This document shows, piece by piece, positions 16,487 through 25,224 of a DNA stretch of 27,095 nucleotides. The DNA is taken from NCBI GenBank assembly GCA_948517135.1, contig CAORJJ010000021.1, positions 1-27,095 of the forward strand, given 5' to 3'. The stretch comes from an uncultured Clostridia bacterium. Its GTDB lineage: Bacteria; Bacillota; Clostridia; TANB77; CAG-508. The notes beneath the pieces are model-generated. The model was given only the letters and a program-made list of their open reading frames with translations. It was not told the DNA's origin and did no database searches. How positions within the stretch are numbered: position 1 is the first letter of the stretch; every line of letters begins with the position of its first letter. The position numbers and the translations under genes were made by a program.

Positions 16487-18583
16487 TTATTTTGCTTTAC
16501 TTTTTGTAGTCTTTTTTTTAGTAGTTGATTTCTTCTTTGTAGTTTTTTTCTTTGGATTTTCCTTTTCAAATAATTCTAAATCTTTTTCATTTGAAGGTAC
16601 AAACTTTTCACCTTCCTTTGGTTTATTCCAAGAAATATAATAACATCCTTGCCCAATTCCAGAATTATTTTCACATATATAGTAATTACGTCTTTTCTTA
16701 GTTTTTCTAACCTGAACAGTAGCTCCACAAACTGGACATGGTACATCTACTGTTTCAATTATTGGTTTTGCATTTTGACATTCTGGGTATCCTGGACAAG
16801 CTAAGAATTTTCCAAATCTTCCATACTTATAAACCATCATTCTACCACATTTTTCGCATGGCACATCTGATTCTTCATATTGAAGAGTTACATGTTCTAA
16901 TTCTTTCTCAACTTTTTCCACTATTTGTTCAAAAGGTGTGTAAAATTCCTTTATTACACTTTTCCATTTTTCATTACCTTCTGCAACTTTATCAAACTCT
17001 TCTTCCATTTTAGCAGTAAACTCAACATTTATTACATCTTCAAAGTTTTCTATAAGAAGTTTGTTTACTACCCTTCCTAGTTCTGTTGGCATAAGCTGTT
17101 TTTGAATTTTTTCTATGTATCTTCTTGTTAATATTGTTGTAATTGTTGGAGCATAAGTACTTGGTCTTCCAATTCCCTTTTCTTCTAATGTTTTGACTAA
17201 ACTTGCTTCTGTATATCTTGGTGGTGGTTCTGTAAAACTTTGTTTTGATTCTAATTCTTCTTTTTTTACTTCTTCACCAACCATAAGTTCTGGTATTTTA
17301 GCAAATTCCTCTTTTTCTTCATTTTCTACATATAATGTCATATAACCTTTGAATTTCATTGTTTGACCATTTGCTTTAAAATTATATTCATTTCCATCTA
17401 TTGAAACTGCAACTGTATCATATATTGCAGGTGACATTTGACTTGCCATAAATCTGTTATAAATTAACTTATATAACTTATATTGATCTGATGTTAAACT
17501 ATCTTTTATTGCATCTGGAGTCAATTCAATATGTGATGGTCTAATTGCTTCATGGGCATCTTGTGCTTCAGATTTAGTTTTGAAAAATCTATTTTCATAA
17601 TAGTTTTCTCCATAGGTTTTAACTATATGTTCTTTAGCAGCTTGTCTTGCCTCGTTTGAAATTCTTGTTGAATCAGTTCTCATATAAGTTATTAAACCTG
17701 TAACTCCATAGTCAGGAAGTTTAACCCCCTCATATAGACCTTGAGCAACAGACATTGTTTTTTTGATAGCAAAATTTAATTTTCTTGATGCATCTTGTTG
17801 AAGTGTACTTGTTGTAAAAGGTGGAGCAGGATTTCTTTTTCTTTCTCCTTTTTTTATATCTACAACTTTATATTTTGCATTTTCTAAATCTGCTAATATT
17901 TTATCAACTTCATCTTTTGTATGAAGCTCAATTTTTTCACCGTTTTTTCCAATAAACTTACAATCAAATTTAGTTTTTGTTTTCTTATCTGAAACTTTCA
18001 AGTTTATGTTCCAATATTCTTCTGGTATAAAAGCTTCTATCTCTTCTTCTCTTTCAACAATTAGTTTTACAGCAACAGATTGAACTCTACCAGCTGACAA
18101 ACCTCTTTTTACTTTTTTCCATAATACTGGACTTATTTTATAACCTACTATTCTATCTAATACACGTCTTGCTTGTTGCGCATCAGTTAAATTTAAATCA
18201 ATTTTTCTAGGATTACTTATACCGTTTTTTACTGCTTCTTTTGTTATTTCATTAAAAGTAACTCTACATACACTATCTTGATCAATTCCTAAAATATATG
18301 CTAAATGCCAAGCAATTGCCTCACCTTCACGGTCAGGGTCAGTTGCAAGATAAACTTTTTTTGCATTTTTTGCATCTTTTTTTAGTGAATTTATTAATGT
18401 GGCTTTTCCACGTATATTTATATATTGTGGTTCAAAATCATGTTCTATATCTATACCCATTTTTGATTTTGGTAAATCTCTAATATGTCCCATAGAAGCT
18501 ACAACTTTGCTTTTTCCACCCAAAAATTTTTTTATTGTATTAGCTTTTGCTGGTGATTCCACAATTACTAATTTGTCTATCAT
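16487..18583 (-). CDS. topA: DNA topoisomerase I
   Basis: Type IA topoisomerase that relaxes negative supercoils by single-strand passage. The 698-residue product starts with the TOPRIM domain (Glu9 in VIVESPAKA; DPDREGEAIAWH at about 82-93), then the active-site tyrosine Tyr300 in GLITYMRTDSTRIS. It has two C-terminal four-cysteine zinc motifs (C576, C579, C596, C602; C616, C619, C637, C647) and a lysine-threonine-rich tail likely to bind DNA. The length is normal for Firmicutes. The ATG follows GGGAG. It has its own promoter (18620-18648) and a strong terminator (16447-16482), so it is a single-gene unit placed between two unknown genes that may be related to each other. Confidence 0.98.
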   Translation of the reverse strand: MIDKLVIVESPAKANTIKKFLGGKSKVVASMGHIRDLPKSKMGIDIEHDFEPQYINIRGKATLINSLKKDAKNAKKVYLATDPDREGEAIAWHLAYILGIDQDSVCRVTFNEITKEAVKNGISNPRKIDLNLTDAQQARRVLDRIVGYKISPVLWKKVKRGLSAGRVQSVAVKLIVEREEEIEAFIPEEYWNINLKVSDKKTKTKFDCKFIGKNGEKIELHTKDEVDKILADLENAKYKVVDIKKGERKRNPAPPFTTSTLQQDASRKLNFAIKKTMSVAQGLYEGVKLPDYGVTGLITYMRTDSTRISNEARQAAKEHIVKTYGENYYENRFFKTKSEAQDAHEAIRPSHIELTPDAIKDSLTSDQYKLYKLIYNRFMASQMSPAIYDTVAVSIDGNEYNFKANGQTMKFKGYMTLYVENEEKEEFAKIPELMVGEEVKKEELESKQSFTEPPPRYTEASLVKTLEEKGIGRPSTYAPTITTILTRRYIEKIQKQLMPTELGRVVNKLLIENFEDVINVEFTAKMEEEFDKVAEGNEKWKSVIKEFYTPFEQIVEKVEKELEHVTLQYEESDVPCEKCGRMMVYKYGRFGKFLACPGYPECQNAKPIIETVDVPCPVCGATVQVRKTKKRRNYYICENNSGIGQGCYYISWNKPKEGEKFVPSNEKDLELFEKENPKKKTTKKKSTTKKKTTKSKAK

Positions 18584-18619
18584 TTAAAATTTCTCCCTTT
18601 TGTACTTATTACTTAATGT

Positions 18620-18648
18620 ATTTTAATTCAATATATCGAAATTATCAA
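18620..18648 (-). promoter_or_regulatory. topA promoter
   Basis: TTGATA (18643-18648), a 17-base spacer and TAAAAT (18620-18625) in the 78-base gap before topA. Confidence 0.65.
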
Positions 18649-18661
18649 GTACTTTTTTATT

Positions 18662-20326
18662 TTATAAAATTAAATCATCATCTTCGTGTGCTTTTTTATT
18701 AGATTTATCATCTGTTAATTTGGGTCCATTATCATCTATAAGTGTTGCTAAGTCAGCATTCTCACCATTAAGCACTTTATTTTCTTCTTTAGTTTCCTTT
18801 GTACTCTGAGATTGACTAATACTTTCTTGTAAAGTCATTACTTTAAAATCATAGTTTTTAATACTGCTATTCTCTGAATTACTCATAAAATCTTTTAAAA
18901 ATTCTTGAGCAACTGCTGGATTAAGTTTTACTAAATCTGTTATTGTTTCTTTAAATGTACCACTATCTTTTAAAAATGCTTTTTTTAATTTTTCTTTTTC
19001 TGCTTGCTTTATACCATTTTGCATAAGCATTATTTGATTATTACGTTCTGGATTTTTTTCATTAATCATTTCTATTAAAAGATCTTGTGATGTTTGCAAA
19101 TCTATTCCAATATACTCAACTGGAGTCTGATTTTTAGTTAATGATTCATTAATTCTCTCTTTTAGCATATTATTTTTTATATCATTTAATCTACTAACTT
19201 TTTCTTTTATATTATGATCTGCATCATTATTTCTTTCGAAATCTTTTATAAATTTCTGAGCTGATTTAATGTTTCCTGCAATCCATTCGGTTGCATTTTT
19301 TTCAAAATTATTACCTGCATGAAGAATTAATTCAAAAAATATATCTTGTCTATATCCTTTTTCCACATTATTTTCAAGCTCTTCTCCATCTTTTGGAAGT
19401 TCTTGAGAACTATGCTCTACACTAATTCCATTTTGCATCAATAAGTTTTCATAAGTACATTCAGATTCTTGAGCCATTTTTATATTTTCTTCACTAAGTT
19501 CTATGCCAGATGCTATTAAAAATTCTTTTGTATATTCATTCATTGCCATATCTTTATCAACAACTATATTTCCATTCTCATCAATTTTATAGTCAATATC
19601 AACTTCGTATTTTTCTGCTAATTTTACTGCATATTCATTTTTTCCTTGAGATAGTGCTATACATATATTTCTCCACTTAGCAGTTTGTTTCTTTGTTTCA
19701 TCATCTTTATATAATAATTCAGCTTCTGCTATACTTTTTATTGCCATTTTTTCTTCATCACTCTTTGCCTCATCATAAGCTTTTTTTGTAAATTCATCAA
19801 GAGAACCTCTTACCTTATTTCGTACATCTTTTGATGCTTCAGTTAAGTCAAAATATCCCTTTAATGCTGTTTCTATTAAGCCTGATGGTTTTGAATTATC
19901 ATCTCCAAAAAGAGATTCAAAATCATTTATCACAATTTCATTTAGTCTTTGTTGTCTTCTATCTGATTTTGAAATTGGTCTTTCACCTTTATCTTCAACT
20001 GGCACTATTGGTTTAACTGCATCTATGGCAATATCTTGAGTTAACCCCTCAAGATTATCTACACCTTCAGCCAAAACCCTATTAAACATATCTACTTTAG
20101 CATTACTTTTCAAATCAGCAATTAGTCTACTTTTCTTTGATGAATCTGCATTTATAGGAATATAATTATCAGCTTTATCTTCAATTAATTTATAACATAC
20201 CTTTAATGCTTTATCAATTTTCTCTTCAATTTCCTGTGGTGTCATTTGAGTATTTACAACAGCATTAGCAACTTTTGAAATTGCAATTTTATCCTGGCTT
20301 TCTACATTTTTCTTCTCTTCTTCCAT
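18662..20326 (-). CDS. Protein of unknown function translated behind murG, 554 residues
   Basis: I do not recognise a named family. The product is soluble-looking, helix-rich and charged, with no signal peptide or membrane span, and ends in a low-complexity acidic tail (HEDDDLIL). A stretch at about 211-270 (QTAKWRNICIALSQ, then IDENGNIVVDKDMAMNEY) resembles the module repeated in the 1433-residue protein. LTQDIAIDAV (about 95-104) resembles VTEEIAMDVL near the start of that protein. The start follows AAGGGGA closely and lies 11 bases after the murG stop, so it should be transcribed with the wall cluster; whether it acts in wall synthesis is unknown. No clear terminator separates it from the topA promoter. 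Confidence 0.9.
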   Translation of the reverse strand: MEEEKKNVESQDKIAISKVANAVVNTQMTPQEIEEKIDKALKVCYKLIEDKADNYIPINADSSKKSRLIADLKSNAKVDMFNRVLAEGVDNLEGLTQDIAIDAVKPIVPVEDKGERPISKSDRRQQRLNEIVINDFESLFGDDNSKPSGLIETALKGYFDLTEASKDVRNKVRGSLDEFTKKAYDEAKSDEEKMAIKSIAEAELLYKDDETKKQTAKWRNICIALSQGKNEYAVKLAEKYEVDIDYKIDENGNIVVDKDMAMNEYTKEFLIASGIELSEENIKMAQESECTYENLLMQNGISVEHSSQELPKDGEELENNVEKGYRQDIFFELILHAGNNFEKNATEWIAGNIKSAQKFIKDFERNNDADHNIKEKVSRLNDIKNNMLKERINESLTKNQTPVEYIGIDLQTSQDLLIEMINEKNPERNNQIMLMQNGIKQAEKEKLKKAFLKDSGTFKETITDLVKLNPAVAQEFLKDFMSNSENSSIKNYDFKVMTLQESISQSQSTKETKEENKVLNGENADLATLIDDNGPKLTDDKSNKKAHEDDDLIL

Positions 20327-20337
20327 AGTATCCCCTT

Positions 20338-21453
20338 TTATTTAACAAGATTTTCAATTTCTTTATAAATCTTTTCTTCTACATTACTTGGAGCAATTGA
20401 ATTTGCTACTTTTCCCATTTCTTTTAATTCATGGCTATCTTCAATAATACTAGCTATCTCTTCTGATAAATTATTTCCATTTACTTCGTGGTTTAAAATA
20501 ATTTTTGCTGCACCAATTTTCTTTAAAACCAATGCATTATCTTCTTGTCTATTTGCAGACATTGAAGGTAATGGTATGAATATTGCTGGTTTTCCAACAA
20601 TAGAAATTTCTGTTATTGTCATAGCTCCACTTCTACAAACAAGCAAATCTGCAATATTCATCATTTCTTCCATATTGTATATATATGGCAAAGCTTTTAC
20701 ATTTTTTAAATTATTTATATTAATATTGCTTTTTTCAAAATCTTCTTTTACAATGTCATATTGTTTTGTTCCTGTTGCCCATATAATTTGATATTTATCA
20801 TTTTTACCACTTTTAACAAGTTCTGTAACCGCTTCATTTATTCTTTGAGCACCTTGACTTCCACCAAAAACTAATACTATTGGTAAATTATTTTTTATTC
20901 CTACTTCTTCTAAAATTCTTTGTTTTCTTTCTTTGTTTATATCTATTTTTCTAATTTTAGTAGGAGTTCCTGTTACAACAACTTTTTTACATCCTTCTAA
21001 TTTACCTTTTGTTTCTTCAAATCCTACTAATATTTCATCTACTTTCTTTGAAAACATTTTAACTGCTCTTCCAGGATATGCATTACTCTCATGTAAAATT
21101 GTAGGTATCTTTTTTGATACTGCTACATTAAAAACTGGACCACATATATATCCACCTGTTCCAATAACTAAATCTGGTTTAAATTCATCAAATATTTTTT
21201 GCACATCTTTTCTACTTTTTATTGTTGCAACTATATGTTTTAAATTTTGAATAGAAAATTCTTTTTTTAATCCATATGCATCTATCGTTTTTAATTTATA
21301 TCCAGCTCTTGGAACTAAATCATTTTCTAAACCTCTATTTGTCCCTATAAATATAATTTCAGACCCTTTATTTTTTTCTCTTATTTTATTAGCTATTGCA
21401 ATTCCAGGATTTATATGTCCACCTGTTCCTGCTGCTGAAATTATAACTCTCAT
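20338..21453 (-). CDS. murG: UDP-GlcNAc:lipid I N-acetylglucosaminyltransferase MurG
   Basis: MurG adds GlcNAc to lipid I to make lipid II on the inner face of the membrane. The 371-residue GT-B glycosyltransferase has the N-terminal glycine loop GTGGHINPG (about 9-17), HESNAYPG (121-128, usually HEQN--PG), FGGSQGAQRIN (about 196-206), CRSGAMTITE (273-282) and RQEDNA (302-307) in the nucleotide-sugar site. The start has AAAGGA about ten bases upstream and lies 17 bases after the ftsW stop. The 554-codon unknown gene follows within 11 bases. Confidence 0.98.
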   Translation of the reverse strand: MRVIISAAGTGGHINPGIAIANKIREKNKGSEIIFIGTNRGLENDLVPRAGYKLKTIDAYGLKKEFSIQNLKHIVATIKSRKDVQKIFDEFKPDLVIGTGGYICGPVFNVAVSKKIPTILHESNAYPGRAVKMFSKKVDEILVGFEETKGKLEGCKKVVVTGTPTKIRKIDINKERKQRILEEVGIKNNLPIVLVFGGSQGAQRINEAVTELVKSGKNDKYQIIWATGTKQYDIVKEDFEKSNININNLKNVKALPYIYNMEEMMNIADLLVCRSGAMTITEISIVGKPAIFIPLPSMSANRQEDNALVLKKIGAAKIILNHEVNGNNLSEEIASIIEDSHELKEMGKVANSIAPSNVEEKIYKEIENLVK

Positions 21454-21470
21454 CTATTCTATATCCTTTC

Positions 21471-22667
21471 CTAATTTGCATTTTTCTTATTATTTCTTGA
21501 AACACTAAGTAACAATCCAACTGCCATTAAATCTGCAATCATTGCAGAACCACCATAACTAAAGAATGGTAAAGGCATACCTGTTACTGGCATTGTATTT
21601 GTAACAACTGCAAGATTTATTAAAGCTTGTAATCCAATCATTGTTGTTACACCTATAGCAATCAAAGTTCCAAATGAATCTTGAGCTTTCATCGCTATTA
21701 CGATTCCTCTCCAAATAAATAATGCAAATAATAATATTACCAAAATACTTCCAAAAAAACCTAATTCTTCTGCTAAAACAGCAAAAATAAAATCATTTTG
21801 TGGTTCTGGTAAATATAAATATTTTTGTTTACTATTCCCTAGTCCTAATCCAAATAAACCACCTGAACCTATTGCATACAAACTCTGAGTTATCTGCCAA
21901 GCATCTCCTGTTAAATCTGCATGCTCTAAATCAAGCCAAGTTTGAATTCTTGCAGATCTAAAATCCCCAGAACTTTCAGCTCCACTTGTAGACTTTAAAG
22001 CTAAATAAGTTAATGCCCCTATTGCTCCTAAGCCTCCAGCTCCAAAAAAATATGTAAGTCTAGTACCTGCAACAAACATTTGCACACATAATATCATTCC
22101 TATAATAAATGTTGCACTAAAATGGTTTTGTAATTTAAATATTGCAAATACAATTGGAGCAAATAAAATAATAGGTTTTAAAAATCCAGACCATATGCTT
22201 TTCATTTTTCCTTTTTCTTTTACATCACTAAGTATAGTTGCATAAAAAACAATTAATGATACTTTAGCAAATTCTGATGGTTGCAAGCTAATTGGTCCAA
22301 TTTGTATCCATCTTGTAGCACCTTTAGTACCACGTCCCAAACTAGATACACCAACAATAATCAATATTGCTACTGTACAAATATATAATATCCATTTGAA
22401 TTTTTTTAAAATTCTGTAATCAACTTTTGAAATTAGATACATAGATACTAATCCAATTATTGCAAATTCACCTTGCTTTATAAAATAAGTGTAACTACTA
22501 CTGTTACCATTTTTATCTTCTTCTGATAGAGCTTTAGGAGCACTAGCAGAAAGTAGTACAATTAACCCTACAGACAATAATAATAATGTTACTATTAATA
22601 TTGAATAATCGAATTTTCCATTAATAAATAAACTAAATTTTTTAGTCTTACTATTTTTTTTAGCCAT
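21471..22667 (-). CDS. ftsW: SEDS peptidoglycan polymerase FtsW/SpoVE
   Basis: SEDS proteins polymerise lipid II into glycan strands with a class B PBP partner. The 398-residue product has about ten membrane segments. It shows RWIQIGPISLQPSEFAKV (about 119-136), the PEPQNDFIFAVLAEELG loop (about 287-303) with the catalytic-type Asp292, and the C-terminal MPVTGMPLPFFSYGGSAM (359-376). Its place between mraY and murG matches spoVE of Bacillus and ftsW elsewhere; sequence alone does not separate division from sporulation roles. AAGGA lies rather far (about 13 bases) from the ATG. The stop is TAG. murD, normally just before it, is missing here. Confidence 0.95.
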   Translation of the reverse strand: MAKKNSKTKKFSLFINGKFDYSILIVTLLLLSVGLIVLLSASAPKALSEEDKNGNSSSYTYFIKQGEFAIIGLVSMYLISKVDYRILKKFKWILYICTVAILIIVGVSSLGRGTKGATRWIQIGPISLQPSEFAKVSLIVFYATILSDVKEKGKMKSIWSGFLKPIILFAPIVFAIFKLQNHFSATFIIGMILCVQMFVAGTRLTYFFGAGGLGAIGALTYLALKSTSGAESSGDFRSARIQTWLDLEHADLTGDAWQITQSLYAIGSGGLFGLGLGNSKQKYLYLPEPQNDFIFAVLAEELGFFGSILVILLFALFIWRGIVIAMKAQDSFGTLIAIGVTTMIGLQALINLAVVTNTMPVTGMPLPFFSYGGSAMIADLMAVGLLLSVSRNNKKNAN

Positions 22668-22690
22668 CTTTGGTTATCATTCCTTCCTGC

Positions 22691-23662
22691 TTAAACAATA
22701 ATAACTGCAATAGTTGAAGCCACTAACGTAACTAAAGAAAATATTGCAACAACTTTATTTTCTCTCCATCCACTTAATTCAAAATGATGGTGTAATGGAG
22801 CCATTCTAAATAATCTTTTCCCCGTTCTTTTAAAATAAATTACTTGTAATATATCTGAAAGTGTTTCTAATATTGGAATTATTGCAATAAGCAATAATAT
22901 TAATGGCAGTTTCATATAAATTGTCATACTTGCAATAACCCCACCAAGTAATAATGAACCTGTATCTCCCATCATTACTTTTGCTTTATAAAAATTGTAT
23001 ATCAAAAATCCTAAACAACATCCTACTACTATACTTCCAAAGATTGATATACTTTCATATCCCAATCTTATTGCTATTATAGATATAGCTGTAACCATTA
23101 TTGCTGTAACGCTTCCTGCCAACCCATCAACTCCATCTGTTAAATTTACAGCATTTGTTGCTGATAGCATAACAAGTATTGTAAATGGTATATAAATCCA
23201 AATTGGTAAACTCAAATTATAATTTATTATTGGTATTATTATATTTGTTCCAATTCCTACATAATTAACTAAAAATATTGTATAAATTGTGGCAATTATT
23301 AATAATCCTAACATTTTTAATTTTGGATTTAATCCTTCTGTATTTTTTAATACTACTTTCTTAAAATCATCTATAAATCCTACTATTCCAAATCCAATAC
23401 TTGCAACTGCAATTCCAAGTATTGGTACAATTTTTTCAAAATCTCTAGTTATTAAACAATATCCACCTACTATTACAATAATTGAAATCATCATCATAAT
23501 TCCACCCATTGTAGGTGTTCCTTGTTTTTTTAAATGAGCTCGTGGGCCATCTAATCTTTCACTTTGACCAACTTTAAGTTTCTTTAAAAGTGGAATAATA
23601 ATTTTTCCTAAAATTGCTGTTAAAGCAAATGCTAGTAACAAGTATACAATTTGCATAATCAT
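22691..23662 (-). CDS. mraY: Phospho-N-acetylmuramoyl-pentapeptide transferase MraY
   Basis: MraY transfers phospho-MurNAc-pentapeptide from UDP to undecaprenyl phosphate, forming lipid I. The 323-residue polytopic product has the expected motifs: paired aspartates in GFIDDF (about 98-99), NAVNLTDGVDGLAG (170-183), MGDTGSLLLGG (231-241) and PLHHHFE (289-295). The start ATG overlaps the murE stop (TAATG), with AGGAGA nine bases upstream, so the two are translationally coupled. murF, which often lies between murE and mraY, is absent from this place. Confidence 0.98.
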   Translation of the reverse strand: MIMQIVYLLLAFALTAILGKIIIPLLKKLKVGQSERLDGPRAHLKKQGTPTMGGIMMMISIIVIVGGYCLITRDFEKIVPILGIAVASIGFGIVGFIDDFKKVVLKNTEGLNPKLKMLGLLIIATIYTIFLVNYVGIGTNIIIPIINYNLSLPIWIYIPFTILVMLSATNAVNLTDGVDGLAGSVTAIMVTAISIIAIRLGYESISIFGSIVVGCCLGFLIYNFYKAKVMMGDTGSLLLGGVIASMTIYMKLPLILLLIAIIPILETLSDILQVIYFKRTGKRLFRMAPLHHHFELSGWRENKVVAIFSLVTLVASTIAVIIV

Positions 23663-25140
23663 TATTTTTTCTCTCCTAATATTTCTTTAACAATTTCTCT
23701 TTCATCAAAAGGATATTTCTTTCCATTAATTTCTTGTGTTGTTTCATGTCCCTTTCCAGCTAATATAAGTAAATCTCTTTTATTTGTAAGTTTAATAGCT
23801 TTTTCGATTGCTTCTTTTCTATCAACAACTACTTCATATTTTCCTTTTGTTTTTGAAATTCCCTCTTCTATTTCAGCTATAATATCCTCTGGTTTTTCTG
23901 TTCTTGGATTATCTGTTGTAACAACAGTATAATCTGCTAATCTTCCTGCTACTTCTCCCATACGAGGTCTTTTTTCTGTATCTCTATCTCCACCACAGCC
24001 AAATACACATATAACTTTTCCTGGTGTATATGTTTTAGCAGCTTGTAATATATTTTCTAAACTTTCTGCTGTATGAGCATAATCTATCATAATAGCTAGC
24101 TCTTTCTTGTTTGGTACAAGTTCATTTCTTCCTGGAACTACTATTGTTTCTAATCCTTCTTTAATTGTTTCTGCACCAATTCCTCCAATTGAATTTATAA
24201 AAGAAATTGCAGCTAAAGCATTATAAACACTATATCGTCCTGGAATGTTTACCTTTATTCTTTCATTTCTCATTCCTATTTTAACTTTAAAATCAACACT
24301 TGTATTTGTTATAGTAATATCTTTTGCAAGTAAATCTGCTTTATTATCAACTGCATAAGTAGTAATATTACAATTTTGTGCACCTTTTATAATTTTATTA
24401 CATTTAAAATCATCACTATTTACAAATCCCCTTGGTGTCATTTGGAATAATTTCAATTTTGATTCAAAATATTCATTCATATCACTATGTTCTTTTAAGC
24501 TAATATGATCTTTATATAAATTTGTAAAAACAGCATAATCAAAATAGCATCCCTCTACTCTATTTAATTTTAAACTTTGCGAAGACACTTCCATAACAAC
24601 ATAATCACATTTTGATCTTGCCATTTTATAAAACAAGCATTGCAATTCTAGACTTTCTGGAGTTGTTCTATCACTATACCCCAAACACTCTTCACCTATA
24701 TAATTTGCTACTGTTCCTATTAAACCTACTTTATGTCCAGCTTTTTCTAATATTGATTTAATCATATATGTTGTAGTAGTTTTTCCTTTAGTTCCTGTAA
24801 CACCAATTAGTTTAAAATACTTTGAAGGATTTCCAAAATAATTACATGCTATTCTTGCAAGAGCTTTTCTACTATCATCAATAATTATAACAGTTACATC
24901 AGCTTTTGAAATCTTTATTTTTTTCAAGTTAGCACTCATATCTAACACAACTGCAACAGCACCATTTTCTATTGCTTCTTCTATATATTCATGACCATCA
25001 TAATCATATCCTTTAATGGCTACAAATAATGAGTTTGGTGTAGCTTTTTTAGAATTACATTCTACTTTCTTTATATCAATATCTAAACTTCCTTTTGATT
25101 TATAATTTTCTAATCCTTGTAAAAGTTTTTTTAATTCCAT
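23662..25140 (-). CDS. murE: UDP-MurNAc-tripeptide synthetase MurE (meso-DAP type)
   Basis: MurE adds the third residue to UDP-MurNAc-L-Ala-D-Glu. The 492-residue Mur ligase has the ATP loop GTKGKTT (116-122), the HSDMNEYFESK segment with the probable carbamylated Lys228, GRYSVYNALAA (301-311), and GCGGDRDTEKRP (381-392). It also has DNPR (410-413), the motif associated with meso-diaminopimelate rather than lysine. The start has GGAGG ten bases upstream. The 84-base gap before it carries a candidate promoter (25179-25207), so murE and the genes after it may be transcribed apart from the PBP gene. Confidence 0.97.
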   Translation of the reverse strand: MELKKLLQGLENYKSKGSLDIDIKKVECNSKKATPNSLFVAIKGYDYDGHEYIEEAIENGAVAVVLDMSANLKKIKISKADVTVIIIDDSRKALARIACNYFGNPSKYFKLIGVTGTKGKTTTTYMIKSILEKAGHKVGLIGTVANYIGEECLGYSDRTTPESLELQCLFYKMARSKCDYVVMEVSSQSLKLNRVEGCYFDYAVFTNLYKDHISLKEHSDMNEYFESKLKLFQMTPRGFVNSDDFKCNKIIKGAQNCNITTYAVDNKADLLAKDITITNTSVDFKVKIGMRNERIKVNIPGRYSVYNALAAISFINSIGGIGAETIKEGLETIVVPGRNELVPNKKELAIMIDYAHTAESLENILQAAKTYTPGKVICVFGCGGDRDTEKRPRMGEVAGRLADYTVVTTDNPRTEKPEDIIAEIEEGISKTKGKYEVVVDRKEAIEKAIKLTNKRDLLILAGKGHETTQEINGKKYPFDEREIVKEILGEKK

Positions 25141-25178
25141 TTAGAACTTACCTCCAAAATTTCTTTTTATTCTATGTT

Positions 25179-25207
25179 ATTATATAGTAAAAAAATTCTT
25201 TTGTACA
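25179..25207 (-). promoter_or_regulatory. Candidate promoter before murE
   Basis: TGTACA (25202-25207, a poor -35), a 17-base spacer and a perfect TATAAT (25179-25184) in the PBP-murE gap. Confidence 0.4.
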
Positions 25208-25224
25208 GAAAATATTAAAATTAT

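Noticed and set aside
20933..21250. 105-codon plus-strand frame opposite murG, and similar plus-strand frames opposite plsX, fusA, mraY and murE
   Set aside because: They lie fully inside well-identified genes on the other strand, have hydrophobic or low-complexity products typical of antisense reading, and lack ribosome sites.
22660..22680. Six-codon frame overlapping the ftsW start
   Set aside because: The Shine-Dalgarno touches its ATG, leaving no spacing, so it cannot be read as a real leader peptide.
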